A DNA stretch of 64,000 nucleotides from Vallitalea sp. (GTDB taxonomy: Bacteria > Bacillota > Clostridia > Lachnospirales > Vallitaleaceae): the NCBI GenBank assembly GCA_025210235.1, contig JAOASG010000071.1:116853-180852 (forward strand). The letters run 5' to 3'. Below the pieces are notes generated by a model. That model saw only the letters and a program-made list of their open reading frames with translations. It had not been told where the DNA came from and made no database searches. The position numbers and the translations under genes are program-made. Shown piece by piece: positions 26,071 through 35,077 of this stretch; the stretch's first letter is position 1; each line of letters opens with the position of its first letter.

Positions 26071-26757
26071 ATGATATATGCAATAGGTGATTTGCATTTA
26101 AGTTTTAGTAATAATAAGCCTATGAAAGTTTTTGGAAATCATTGGAATAAACATTATGAAAAAATAAAAAATGACTGGGAAGCTAGAGTTAAAGAAGATG
26201 ATTTAGTACTTATACCTGGCGATATATCTTGGGCCATGAAGTTGGAGGAAGCACGAAAAGACATGGAGTTTATATCACGGCTACCCGGGAGAAAAATACT
26301 AATTAAAGGAAATCATGATTATTGGTGGAGTTCACTTAATAAAGTTTCAACTATGTACAAGGATTTAGAATTTATCCAGAATACCAGTATTATATATAAT
26401 AATATTGCTATTTGTGGTACTAGGGGTTGGACTTGCCCTAATAAGGTTAAATTTACCAAGGATGATGAAAAATTATATTTAAGAGAAGTTAATCGTTTAG
26501 AAATCGCACTAAAAAGTATTAATCAGCCAATAGATAAGATATATGTAATGACTCATTTTCCTCCAACAAATGAACTTTTTGAACCCTCAGAGTTTACGAA
26601 ATTATATAATGAATATAATGTAGATAAAGTAATATACGGGCATTTACATGGAAAAGAAAGTTTTAAGATGGGACTTCAAGGAGTAAGAGAGAACGTGGAA
26701 TATATATTAGTTTCTTGTGATTATCTAAATTTTAAATTAAAATTAATAGATGGGTAA
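26071..26757 (+). CDS. Calcineurin-type metallophosphoesterase
   Basis: Predicted phosphohydrolase; substrate unknown. 228 residues with the metal motifs in order: GDLHLS (DxH, residues 6-10), GDISWAM (GD), KGNHDYWW (GNHD), TH near residue 164, and YGHLHG (GHxH). The five-motif set is complete, so it should be active. Its 3' end overlaps the in-frame upstream extension of the next gene, with which it is probably cotranscribed. Confidence 0.88.
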   Translation: MIYAIGDLHLSFSNNKPMKVFGNHWNKHYEKIKNDWEARVKEDDLVLIPGDISWAMKLEEARKDMEFISRLPGRKILIKGNHDYWWSSLNKVSTMYKDLEFIQNTSIIYNNIAICGTRGWTCPNKVKFTKDDEKLYLREVNRLEIALKSINQPIDKIYVMTHFPPTNELFEPSEFTKLYNEYNVDKVIYGHLHGKESFKMGLQGVRENVEYILVSCDYLNFKLKLIDG

Positions 26758-26788
26758 AAGACAGAAGTTAGGATTGAGAGGAGACAAA

Positions 26789-28156
26789 ATGAATTTACCT
26801 GATAAGTATATAGATAAAATGAAAAGATTATTAGGGGATGAGTATAAAGATTATATTAATTCTTTTAATGATGAACGCCATTATGGACTAAGAGTTAATA
26901 ATCTTAAATTAAATTGTAAGGAATTTGAAAAAATATCACCTTTTAATTTAGAAGAAGTTCACTGGATTTCTAATGGATACTATTATAAAAAAGAGGATGT
27001 ACCATCTAAGCATCCTTATTATTATGCAGGACTTTATTATTTACAAGAACCTAGTGCTATGACTCCAGCGGAACTATTTAATATAAATCCAAATGATAAA
27101 GTATTAGATTTATGTGCTGCTCCAGGAGGTAAAAGTACTGAGCTAGGTTCTAAATTAAATGGAACAGGAATATTAGTATCTAATGATATTAGTGCTTCAA
27201 GAGCTAAAAGCTTACTTAAAAATATAGAACTTGCAGGGATAAAAAATAGCATTGTTCTTAGTGAACCACCTGAAAAGTTAATAAATTATTTTTCAGAATA
27301 CTTTGATAAGATATTAATAGATGCACCTTGTTCTGGAGAAGGAATGTTTAGAAAAGATCCATCAATGGTTAAAAATTGGAATGAAAATTCTGATGTTAAT
27401 TATGGTATAATTCAAAAGGATATCCTTTCTTATGCTTCAAAAATGTTAAAACCTAATGGATATTTGTTATATTCTACATGTACTTTTTCACCGGAAGAGA
27501 ATGAAAAAACAATTAGTGTGTTTTTAAGTAATAATAAAGAATTTGAATTAGTAGAATTACCAAAACACGAAGGATTTGATAGTGGTAGACCAGAGTGGAC
27601 ATCTATAGCCAATAAAGAGTTAAGTAAAACAATAAGATTATGGCCACATAAAATAAAAGGCGAAGGGCATTTTATTGCGTTACTTCATAAAAAGGATACA
27701 ACACAAAAGAGTAGTTTTGAGAAATATAAGTTAAGAACGAAGGAAAAAGAGTATAAAGTTTTTACTGATTTTGAAAAAAATTATCTTAATATGGATTTTG
27801 ATAGAACTAGACTTGAAGTTATAAATGAGAAATTATATTATATGCCAGAAGGTATACCTAGTTTACGAGGACTTAGAATACTTAGAACAGGACAATATTT
27901 AGGGGATATTAAGAAAAATAGATTTGAACCTTCTCAGGCTCTTGCTAGTTCGCTTAATATTAATGAATTTAATAATATAATTGATTTGAACATTGAGGAT
28001 GATAATGTAATACGTTATCTTAAAGGTGAAACTTTACAATTACAAGGGTTAGATGGGTGGAACTTAATTAGCGTTAGCGGTTTTCCATTAGGTTTTGCAA
28101 AGAAAGCTAACAAGTTACTTAAAAATAAGTATTATCCTGGATGGAGATGGATGTAG
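26789..28156 (+). CDS. rsmF: rRNA cytosine-C5 methyltransferase (RsmF/NSUN family)
   Basis: SAM-dependent m5C methyltransferase. 455 residues: the SAM-binding LDLCAAPGGKSTEL near residue 108, motif IV DAPCSGEGMFRKDP near residue 180, and motif VI YSTCTFSPEENE near residue 227. These give the two catalytic cysteines (PC and TC). A C-terminal part of about 150 residues resembles the RsmF/YebU extension and PUA-like end (GETLQLQGLDGWNLISVSGFPLGFAK, split by eye). ATG 26789 follows GAGAGGAG; the longer frame from 26750 overlaps the previous gene. Confidence 0.9.
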   Translation: MNLPDKYIDKMKRLLGDEYKDYINSFNDERHYGLRVNNLKLNCKEFEKISPFNLEEVHWISNGYYYKKEDVPSKHPYYYAGLYYLQEPSAMTPAELFNINPNDKVLDLCAAPGGKSTELGSKLNGTGILVSNDISASRAKSLLKNIELAGIKNSIVLSEPPEKLINYFSEYFDKILIDAPCSGEGMFRKDPSMVKNWNENSDVNYGIIQKDILSYASKMLKPNGYLLYSTCTFSPEENEKTISVFLSNNKEFELVELPKHEGFDSGRPEWTSIANKELSKTIRLWPHKIKGEGHFIALLHKKDTTQKSSFEKYKLRTKEKEYKVFTDFEKNYLNMDFDRTRLEVINEKLYYMPEGIPSLRGLRILRTGQYLGDIKKNRFEPSQALASSLNINEFNNIIDLNIEDDNVIRYLKGETLQLQGLDGWNLISVSGFPLGFAKKANKLLKNKYYPGWRWM

Positions 28157-28170
28157 AAAGGTGATGAATT

Positions 28171-28836
28171 ATGTTAAATAATATAAAAGCAGTATTGTTT
28201 GATTTAGATGGTACTTTAGTTGATTCTATGTGGGTTTGGGAAGGACTTGATATTAGATATCTTTCAAAATATAATATTAATCCACCCAAGACTTTACAAG
28301 AAGAAGTAGATGGTATGAGTTTTACTGAAACAGCAGAATACTTTAAAAAAATATTTGATATAACTGATTCAATTGAAGAAATTAAAGATGAATGGAATGA
28401 GATGGCAAAAGAATACTATATGACAAAAGTTAATTTAAAAGATGGAGTTTTAGATTTCTTGGAATATTTGAAAAAAAATAATATTGTTATGGGTATTGGT
28501 TCTAGTAATTCAACTGAACTTGTTAACTTAACTATTGAAAGACACAATATAAGTAAATATTTTACATCTGTTAGAACGTCTTGTGAGGTTGAAAAAGGTA
28601 AACCTGCACCAGATATATATTTGAAAGTTGCAGAAGATTTAAATGTAGAGCCAGAAGAATGCCTTGTTTTTGAAGATATCCCTAAAGGAATTACCGCTGG
28701 TAAAGACGCAGGAATGAAAGTATGTGCTATTTATGATGACTATTCAAAAAATCTTGATGATATAAAAAGAAGCCTAGCCGATTATTATATTGATGATTTT
28801 ACTGATTTAGTATATGATAATAAAAAAGAAGCTTAG
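28171..28836 (+). CDS. HAD-superfamily hydrolase (phosphatase, beta-phosphoglucomutase-like)
   Basis: 221 residues with HAD motif I LFDLDGTLVDS (nucleophile Asp near residue 11), motif II GIGSSNST, the conserved Lys in EKGKPAPDIY, and motif IV VFEDIPKGITAGKDAG. The cap is helical, between motifs I and II. This is the subfamily I arrangement of small sugar-phosphate phosphatases and beta-phosphoglucomutases; the substrate cannot be told. It starts 14 nt after the methyltransferase gene. Confidence 0.88.
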   Translation: MLNNIKAVLFDLDGTLVDSMWVWEGLDIRYLSKYNINPPKTLQEEVDGMSFTETAEYFKKIFDITDSIEEIKDEWNEMAKEYYMTKVNLKDGVLDFLEYLKKNNIVMGIGSSNSTELVNLTIERHNISKYFTSVRTSCEVEKGKPAPDIYLKVAEDLNVEPEECLVFEDIPKGITAGKDAGMKVCAIYDDYSKNLDDIKRSLADYYIDDFTDLVYDNKKEA

Positions 28837-28872
28837 ATTTATATTATAGGAATTAGAAAAGGAAAGATAATA

Positions 28873-30786
28873 ATGACTAGAGATTACTTACCCGTAAGTA
28901 AAGCAGATATGGAAAAACGAGGGTGGACAGAAGTAGATTTTGCATTTATTAGTGGAGATGCTTATGTAGATCATCCCTCTTTTGGAGTTGCAATAATTAG
29001 TAGATACTTGGAAGCACATGGATATAAAGTAGGTATTATTCCACAACCAAGATGGGATACTGTATCGGATATTACGATTTTTGGAAGACCTAGATTAGGA
29101 TTTTTAGTTTCTGCTGGTAATATTGATTCAATGGTTAATCATTATACTGTAGCGAAAAAAAGAAGAAAAAAAGATGCATATACACCAGCAGGACAAATAG
29201 GAAAAAGACCTGATAGAGCTACAATTGTATACTCAAATTTAATTAAAAGAGCATATAAAGATGTACCAATTATTTTAGGTGGAATAGAAGCTAGTTTAAG
29301 ACGACTAGCTCACTATGATTATTGGAGCGATAAAGTTAAACGATCTATATTACTTGATTCACAAGCAAATATACTTGTATATGGTATGGCAGAAAAGTCT
29401 ATAATTGATTTAGCAGATGCATTAGATAGTGGTATTGATATAAATGATATTACTTATATTAAAGGCACTGCATACAAAGCAAAAAATCTTGATAATGTAT
29501 ATGATTATATAGAGTTACCAACGTATAAAGAGATTACTAGTAATAAAAAAAGCTATGCAAAAAGTTTTATATTACAACATAAGAATACAGATTTTCATAG
29601 TGGAAAAAGATTAGTAGAAAAATATGATGAAAATGAATTTGTTATTCAAAATCCACCGTCGAATCCTCTTAAACAATCAGAAATGGATGATGTATATGCA
29701 TTACCTTACATGAGAGATTATCACCCAATGTATAAGGAAATGGGAGGAATACCTGCTATTGAAGAAGTGAAATTTAGTTTAATTAGTAATAGAGGGTGTT
29801 TTGGGGGTTGTAATTTCTGCGCACTTACTTTCCATCAAGGAAGAGTTGTTCAAGCAAGAAGTCATGAGTCAATAATAAATGAAGCAGAAAATATAATTAC
29901 TGATGAAAAGTTTAAAGGATATATTCATGATGTTGGTGGACCAACTGCTAATTTTAGACATGCTGCATGTAAGAAGCAATTAAAATATGGAGCATGTAAA
30001 GACAAGCAATGTCTTTTTCCAGAGCCATGTAGTAACCTTGAAGTTGATCACTCTGACTATTTAGAGTTGCTTAGAAAATTAAGAAAATTACCTAATATTA
30101 AAAAAGTATTTGTTCGTTCTGGGATTAGATTTGATTATTTAATGAAAGATAGTGATCAAAGATTTTTTAATGAATTAGTAGAACATCATATAAGTGGGCA
30201 ATTAAAAGTTGCACCAGAGCATATTTCTAATAAAGTTTTAGAGAAAATGGGTAAACCTAATGTAAGTGTATATAATAAATTTGTTAATAAATATAATAAT
30301 ATTAATAAAAAATTAAATAAAAAACAGTATTTAGTTCCATACCTAATGTCTAGTCATCCAGGCTCAGATTTAAACTGTGCTATTGATCTTGCTATTTATT
30401 TAAGAGATTTAGGATATATGCCAGAACAAGTTCAAGATTTTTATCCTACGCCATCTACTTTATCAACTTGTATGTATCATACTGAACTTGACCCAAGAAC
30501 AATGGAAAAAGTATATGTTCCAAAATCGCCTCATGAGAAGGCAATGCAAAGAGCATTAATCCAATACCGTAATCCTAAAAATTATCGATTGGTTCATGAA
30601 GCATTAATATTAGCAGGAAGAGAAGACTTAATTGGATTTAATAAATATTGTTTAATTAGACCAAAAGGAAGCAAGTCTTATAATAATATTAATAAAAAAG
30701 GGAAAGTTAGTAATAAAAAATCAAAAGAAAATACGAAAAATAAGAAGAGAAAAGCGATACGTAATGTGCATAAAAAGAAAAAGTAA
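28873..30786 (+). CDS. YgiQ-family (UPF0313) radical SAM protein
   Basis: Radical SAM protein of unknown reaction. 637 residues: N-terminal region with DAYVDHPSFGVAIISRYLE and the GGIEASLRRLAHYDYWS signature (cobalamin-binding-like fold). The radical SAM core has the CFGGCNFCALTFHQGR cluster motif near residue 313 (C-x3-C-x2-C). A C-terminal domain follows with DFYPTPSTLSTCMYHT, and the tail is extremely Lys/Asn-rich. Full family length. Sits between the HAD and SDR genes, all closely spaced. Confidence 0.9.
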   Translation: MTRDYLPVSKADMEKRGWTEVDFAFISGDAYVDHPSFGVAIISRYLEAHGYKVGIIPQPRWDTVSDITIFGRPRLGFLVSAGNIDSMVNHYTVAKKRRKKDAYTPAGQIGKRPDRATIVYSNLIKRAYKDVPIILGGIEASLRRLAHYDYWSDKVKRSILLDSQANILVYGMAEKSIIDLADALDSGIDINDITYIKGTAYKAKNLDNVYDYIELPTYKEITSNKKSYAKSFILQHKNTDFHSGKRLVEKYDENEFVIQNPPSNPLKQSEMDDVYALPYMRDYHPMYKEMGGIPAIEEVKFSLISNRGCFGGCNFCALTFHQGRVVQARSHESIINEAENIITDEKFKGYIHDVGGPTANFRHAACKKQLKYGACKDKQCLFPEPCSNLEVDHSDYLELLRKLRKLPNIKKVFVRSGIRFDYLMKDSDQRFFNELVEHHISGQLKVAPEHISNKVLEKMGKPNVSVYNKFVNKYNNINKKLNKKQYLVPYLMSSHPGSDLNCAIDLAIYLRDLGYMPEQVQDFYPTPSTLSTCMYHTELDPRTMEKVYVPKSPHEKAMQRALIQYRNPKNYRLVHEALILAGREDLIGFNKYCLIRPKGSKSYNNINKKGKVSNKKSKENTKNKKRKAIRNVHKKKK

Positions 30787-30805
30787 TGTCTAAGGGGTTG
30801 AAAGT

Positions 30806-31567
30806 ATGACGAATATAGCCGTTATAACAGGAGCATCATCAGGATTTGGTAGAGAATTTGTTAGACAAATTTGTATGTCAAAACAATATAATTTTGATGA
30901 GATTTGGTTAATTGCAAGAAGAAAGCAAAGACTAGAAGTACTTGCAAGTAAATTTCCCAAACAAAAATTTAAAATATTAGTTTTAGATTTATCAAATGGG
31001 CAGTGCCTTAAAAAATACAAAAATATTTTACAAGAAGAAAGACCTAACGTAAAATTACTTATTAATAATGCTGGTCTTGGTAAAATAGGTTGTTTTGAGG
31101 ATATTTCTCTAGATGATAATATAAATATGATTGATGTTAATATTAGAGCATTGACTTATATTACTTATGAAACATTAAAATTTATGAGAAAGTCATCAAG
31201 TATAATTCAAATAGCTTCTTCTGCTGCTTTCTTGCCTCAACCTAAGTTTGCAGTATATGCCGCGACTAAATCATATGTTCTTAGTTTTTCTAGAGCATTA
31301 GAAAGAGAATTAGTAAGTAGAGGTATTACAGTTACTGCTGTATGTCCCGGTCCTGTTGAAACTGAATTTTTTAAAGTTGCTTCTAAAAATGGTAAACCAA
31401 AATCATTTAAGAAATTTTTCTTTGAACCTGCAAAATTAGTTGTAAAAAGGGCATTACTTGATTCAAAAAAAGGTAGATATATATCCATACAAGGTACTAG
31501 TATGAAAGTACTACAAGTTATATCTAAGATAATACCCCATAGACTAATATTAAAATTTATAAAATAA
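30806..31567 (+). CDS. Short-chain dehydrogenase/reductase
   Basis: NAD(P)-dependent oxidoreductase, substrate unknown. 253 residues with the nucleotide-binding GASSGFGREFV near the N-terminus, the NNAG motif (LLINNAGLG, residue ~88), the catalytic Ser in IASSAAFLPQ, and the YAATKSYV motif (Tyr and Lys four apart). A PGPVETEF loop follows. An ER/peroxisomal-like short-chain type DltE/YqjQ is the nearest match by eye. An 18-bp AT-rich unit is repeated across its stop codon (31552-31586). Confidence 0.88.
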   Translation: MTNIAVITGASSGFGREFVRQICMSKQYNFDEIWLIARRKQRLEVLASKFPKQKFKILVLDLSNGQCLKKYKNILQEERPNVKLLINNAGLGKIGCFEDISLDDNINMIDVNIRALTYITYETLKFMRKSSSIIQIASSAAFLPQPKFAVYAATKSYVLSFSRALERELVSRGITVTAVCPGPVETEFFKVASKNGKPKSFKKFFFEPAKLVVKRALLDSKKGRYISIQGTSMKVLQVISKIIPHRLILKFIK

Positions 31568-31733
31568 TAAAATTTATAAAATAATAATATTACTAGTTGC
31601 GTTTAGCATTATAATTTATTATTATATAAAATATTTAACTAATAATCTAGGATTAGCCCCCACTTCAGTGAAGTAAGAGGAGGGTTGTTCGTGTTTTATA
31701 ATATAATCTCATGCAATGAAAGTGATGATATTA

Positions 31734-32330
31734 ATGCGTAAGAAGAAAAAGAAGATAAAGTTCAAAACAATGTTTTTTTCCATTGTTGCTTTAGCATTTA
31801 TGTTATTTTTTAATGTTGATGTTAATGATAAAAATGTAAATACTGCGCTAGAACTAGTTCAAACGGTAAAAAGTTTTTTTTATAGCTTAACAGAAGACAC
31901 AGAGTACGAAGTAGGTGTTGTTAGTAGAGTAGTAGACGGAGATACTGTGGTAGTAACAGTTAATGGAAAAGAAAAAAAAGTAAGATTAATTGGAGTTAAT
32001 ACACCTGAATCTGTAGGACGTTATGCTAAAAATCCACAACCATATGGGAAAGAAGCAAGTACATATACTAAAAATAAATTACATGATAAAAAAGTATATC
32101 TTGAAAAAGATGTAAGTGATACAGATAAATATAATAGAATACTTCGTTATGTATGGCTTGAAGAACCTAATAAGTATAAAATTGAAGATACTATGTTTAA
32201 CGCAATTTTATTAAAAGAAGGTTATGCAAATGTAATGACATATCCTCCGGATGTTAAATATTCAAAGATTTTTGTTAAGATAGAAAAGAAAGCAAGAGAT
32301 AATAATAAAGGGTTGTGGAAAAATAAATAA
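31734..32330 (+). CDS. Thermonuclease (SNase) family protein, membrane-anchored
   Basis: Predicted Ca-dependent extracellular nuclease. About 198 residues: N-terminal Lys-rich start, one hydrophobic anchor or signal segment, then an SNase domain. It has VVSRVVDGDTVVV, KVRLIGVNTPE (Arg and Asp/Glu catalytic residues), KEASTYTKNKL, and DKYNRILRYVWLE, ending in KARDNNKGLW. Conserved catalytic residues are present. ATG 31734 or ATG 31716 could be the start; neither has a strong ribosome site, so the N-terminus is uncertain. Confidence 0.85.
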   Translation: MRKKKKKIKFKTMFFSIVALAFMLFFNVDVNDKNVNTALELVQTVKSFFYSLTEDTEYEVGVVSRVVDGDTVVVTVNGKEKKVRLIGVNTPESVGRYAKNPQPYGKEASTYTKNKLHDKKVYLEKDVSDTDKYNRILRYVWLEEPNKYKIEDTMFNAILLKEGYANVMTYPPDVKYSKIFVKIEKKARDNNKGLWKNK

Positions 32331-32360
32331 AAACCTAATTGAAAATAATTGGAGGTTTCC

Positions 32361-32590
32361 GCGGATATGGTATAGGGTAATATTCCGTCAGCAGATTAAA
32401 CGTCCATGTTTAATAAGGTCACTGAAAAACATCTTTTAGTTGATTCTTTAATACAATATGTTGGGTTCCCCTATAAAAATGAGAAATACATATTGTATTT
32501 TAAGAATTAAATTCTTAGTTTTTCAGTGACCACCAAGCTGAGTTCGTCGTCCGTGGCTCACTGCTCCATATTACCCTATACCATATCCGC
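32361..32590. repeat. Family-2 palindromic element, interrupted copy
   Basis: Ends are 23-bp perfect inverted repeats (32361-32383, starting GCGGATATGGTATAGGG, with 32568-32590). The two halves (32361-32416 and 32532-32590, 115 bp together) match the intact copy at 44590-44698, including CCGTCAGCAGATTAAACGTC. Between them lies a complete family-1 element. No ORF. It lies 30 nt after the nuclease gene. Confidence 0.85.
32417..32531. repeat. Family-1 palindromic element, copy C, nested in family 2
   Basis: 115 bp with 14-bp perfect inverted ends (GGTCACTGAAAAAC 32417-32430; complement 32518-32531). Its core (32442-32470) matches 27 of 29 bases of copy A, but its ends differ from those of copies A and B. 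It splits the family-2 element at GTTTAA|AGCTGA relative to the intact copy. Confidence 0.85.
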
Positions 32591-32721
32591 TAGGCTCGTT
32601 GTAAATAGCTTCGTTGTTCCTGATAAATAATATTGTCTTGTAAGGAAAGCTTTATTAGTGTGAATGAGAATATTCTTATCCCATTTATTTATAAATTTAG
32701 TAGTTATTCATATAGAGTACG

Positions 32722-32756
32722 AAAAGGGGTTGTCTTCAGATAGACAGCCCCTTTTT
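32722..32756 (-). terminator. Strong terminator of the haemolysin III-like gene (bidirectional)
   Basis: AAAAGGGGTTGTCT (32722-32735) pairs with its complement at 32742-32755. T-runs lie on both sides, so it can work in either direction. The minus-strand gene ends 9 nt away. Confidence 0.88.
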
Positions 32757-32764
32757 GAATGATT

Positions 32765-33421
32765 TTAAATATTTGTTAACATAATGTAATTGTACATTAA
32801 TATGAAATGGCATAGGCTACCACCTAATACAAAAAGATGGAAGAGTTCATGAAAGCCAAATTTTTTGGAGTTAAAATTGGGCCATCTAAGACCATATATT
32901 ATACCACCTATAGTATAAATAACTCCACCAATTACTAACCACACAAATCCGTTGTGAGGTAGCGTTTGTTTGATTTGCCCCATAGCAAGAACAGCAGACC
33001 ATCCCATAATTATATATATAGCTGCAGAAAACCAACTAGGAGAGTTAATCCAGAATATTTTAAGTAATACTCCTGCTACAGCAGTACACCATACAATAGT
33101 TAATAATGTAAATCCAAAACCATCACGAAGAGGAACTAAACATATTGGTGTATACGTTCCAGCTATTAACACAAATATCATCATATGATCAATTCTTCTT
33201 AATATTACACTTAGGGATTTTGGCTTTTCAATAATATGATAAACTGTGCTAGCTGTATATAATAAAACAAGACTTATTCCGAATATAGTAAATGATAATG
33301 TATGCCATATTGTTGCAACGTGATAAGATTTCCATACTAATAATATAACACCTACCAGAGAAACTACAGCTCCAATAAAGTGTGTTAATGCACTTATTGG
33401 ATCTTTTACTTTGAACTTCAT
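32765..33421 (-). CDS. Haemolysin III / YqfA-type (PAQR family) membrane protein
   Basis: 218-residue integral membrane protein with seven hydrophobic helices. Family hallmarks are DPISALTHFIGAVVSLVG at the N-terminus, TASTVYHI and RRIDHMMIFVLIAGTYTP in the middle, and GFHELFHLFVLGGSLCHF near the C-terminus. These give the conserved Ser, Asp and His residues of the PAQR zinc site. The role is not settled; the 'haemolysin' name is historical. The only clear minus-strand gene in the window, ending at a bidirectional terminator. Confidence 0.92.
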   Translation of the reverse strand: MKFKVKDPISALTHFIGAVVSLVGVILLVWKSYHVATIWHTLSFTIFGISLVLLYTASTVYHIIEKPKSLSVILRRIDHMMIFVLIAGTYTPICLVPLRDGFGFTLLTIVWCTAVAGVLLKIFWINSPSWFSAAIYIIMGWSAVLAMGQIKQTLPHNGFVWLVIGGVIYTIGGIIYGLRWPNFNSKKFGFHELFHLFVLGGSLCHFILMYNYIMLTNI

Positions 33422-33924
33422 TTATTTTCCTTCTTTCTTAATATATTTAATTTATGAGTTTATTTAAGTTGCTCACTAATAGTAGTTAATATAAATTTAT
33501 AATGTAGTATTAATAACTACATGTTATTATATTAGAATAATAACATAAGTTGAAATAAATGGCAATAGTGTTTTGTTGAACTATTTAAAGAAAATATACT
33601 GTAAATATGTAAATAAAGATATATATAAGCATTCTAAGGTAAGTTAAAATAGTATAATACAAAATATATATAAATATTTATTAGATTTGTTTGATAAAAA
33701 GAAAATAATATAAAATATATAATAATATTTTTTGTGATTAATAAAATAAGTTGACCATAATAATACTTAAGAGTATAATGTTGTTATAAATGATAATACA
33801 AAATGATACTTAATGATTTGATTGAATAGTACTTATATTTATTTATATTAATACTTACTTAATATAGGATTGAAACTTAAAAGAGATTTTAAATTAATTA
33901 TTTTATAAGGAGGATATTATTATT
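33422..33924. other. 503-bp AT-rich intergenic gap
   Basis: No ORF or RNA gene was recognised. The divergent promoters of the haemolysin III-like gene (minus) and the next membrane protein (plus) must lie here; AAGGAGG at about 33908-33914 serves the next gene. The sequence is extremely AT-rich with short runs of ATATAT, so it could hold curved DNA. Confidence 0.4.
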
Positions 33925-34272
33925 ATGACTAAAGTTAAAATACAAAATATACTCAAAAAGATTGTACTTTATTATTTTATATTCATGGGATTTTTTATTG
34001 TAAGTATGCTTTTAATAAAAGAACATTTAAAGGGTCAGATACCTAGTTATGATGAAATTGTAAAAATTGGTGGGGATCATACTTATAAAGCAAAACTTTT
34101 TAATATAACTATGCAAACTATTAAAACTGATTTTAATAATAATCCTATAGGAATTAGTCTAACAAATTCATTAGCACATAAACTAGCACCTATATTAATT
34201 TCTTTGTTAGGACTATTAGTAACAATTATATTCATCAATAAAAGAAAAAAACGATTGAATCAAAGTGACTAA
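33925..34272 (+). CDS. Small two-helix membrane protein, unknown
   Basis: Not recognised. 115 residues: hydrophobic segment about residues 12-32, a polar extracytoplasmic loop (GGDHTYKAKLFNITMQTIKT), a second hydrophobic segment about 88-105, and a basic end KKRLNQSD. A very strong AAGGAGG ribosome site argues that it is a real gene. 26 nt upstream of the acetyltransferase, probably cotranscribed. Confidence 0.65.
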   Translation: MTKVKIQNILKKIVLYYFIFMGFFIVSMLLIKEHLKGQIPSYDEIVKIGGDHTYKAKLFNITMQTIKTDFNNNPIGISLTNSLAHKLAPILISLLGLLVTIIFINKRKKRLNQSD

Positions 34273-34298
34273 TTCTTGTGATTGAAGGGGGTAGATCA

Positions 34299-34880
34299 AT
34301 GCAAATTAGAGAATATAGAGATACAGATAATTTACAATGGGTAAGGTGTAGAGTACTATCTTTTTTAGATAGTGCTTATTTTGATAATGTCCTAAAAGAA
34401 AAGGAGCATTATAGTAATGATTCAATAGAGTTAGTTGCAGTTAAAGATGATATTATTGTGGGCCTAATTGATATAGAATATGAAACAGTTAAAGGAACAG
34501 TGTGTTATTATTCTAATGAATTAGGTGGTGTAATGTGGCATTTAGCAGTATTGCCTGAATATAGAGGACGGGGGATAGCAACTTCTTTGCTAAATGAGGC
34601 AATAAAATTTCTTAAGGATAAACACATAAATAAAATAGAAGCATGGACAAGAGATGACAAGTGGGTAAATGATTGGTATAAAAATAGAGGTTTCAATTTT
34701 AGAAAACAGTATTTACATATTTATTCAGAAGGAAATGAATGTAGTAAAATTATAGATTCAAAAATTAATAATTTATTTATTTGTAACTGTTTTGCTCATT
34801 ATTTAGGTGATGATAGGGAAGAAATTAAAAAGAAATTTAAAAGAGTACATGAATGTAATCTATATGAATTAATATTTTAA
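34299..34880 (+). CDS. GNAT acetyltransferase
   Basis: 193 residues with the acetyl-CoA site GVMWHLAVLPEYRGRGIATSL (motif A, residues ~77-97; written here as the conserved V-x-PEYRGRGIA core), then IEAWTRDDKWVNDWYKNRGF (motif B). A C-terminal extension of unknown role contains three Cys. ATG 34299 follows AGGGGG by 8 nt; the in-frame GTG 34278 has none. Substrate unknown. Confidence 0.85.
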   Translation: MQIREYRDTDNLQWVRCRVLSFLDSAYFDNVLKEKEHYSNDSIELVAVKDDIIVGLIDIEYETVKGTVCYYSNELGGVMWHLAVLPEYRGRGIATSLLNEAIKFLKDKHINKIEAWTRDDKWVNDWYKNRGFNFRKQYLHIYSEGNECSKIIDSKINNLFICNCFAHYLGDDREEIKKKFKRVHECNLYELIF

Positions 34881-34917
34881 TATAAAACTACACAAAGTCT
34901 AGCTAATAAAAAGAAAG

Positions 34918-34963
34918 CATACTTGGTAGTAACTAGACTACATACTTGGTAGTAACTAGACTA
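34918..34963. repeat. Two exact tandem 23-bp repeats upstream of XRE promoter
   Basis: The unit 34918-34940 (beginning CATACTTGGTAGTAACTAG) is repeated without change at 34941-34963. It ends five bases before a TTGACA -35 box. Placement suggests an upstream regulatory site or slippage. Confidence 0.85.
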
Positions 34964-34968
34964 GAATA

Positions 34969-34997
34969 TTGACAAAATAATTATATAGTGATAATAT
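34969..34997 (+). promoter_or_regulatory. Promoter of the XRE-membrane protein pair
   Basis: TTGACA (34969-34974), 17-bp spacer, TAATAT (34992-34997). The -10 region falls inside the left arm of a 50-bp palindrome. Confidence 0.65.
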
Positions 34998-35036
34998 GAA
35001 GTTAACTTCACATGAAGTCAACTTCATATTATCACT
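34987..35036. promoter_or_regulatory. 50-bp near-perfect palindrome, likely operator
   Basis: Left arm 34987-35010 and right arm 35013-35036 are inverted copies with one mismatch in 24 bases, separated by CA. Each arm holds a smaller palindrome, TGAAGTTAACTTCA-like. It overlaps the -10 box and lies about 40 nt before the XRE gene, so autorepression is the simple reading (inference). In RNA it would form a long hairpin in the leader. Confidence 0.7.
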
Positions 35037-35077
35037 TATATTTTTTAGAGTTATAGAAATAACAAGGTGGAACTAAA

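Noticed and set aside
31552..31586. Tandem AT-rich repeat across the SDR stop codon
   Set aside because: Two copies of an 18-bp AT-rich unit can arise by slippage; no sign of CRISPR or regulation.
33422..33924. Replication origin or phage site in the AT-rich gap
   Set aside because: No DnaA-box clusters or direct repeats were visible; high AT content alone is not evidence in this genome.
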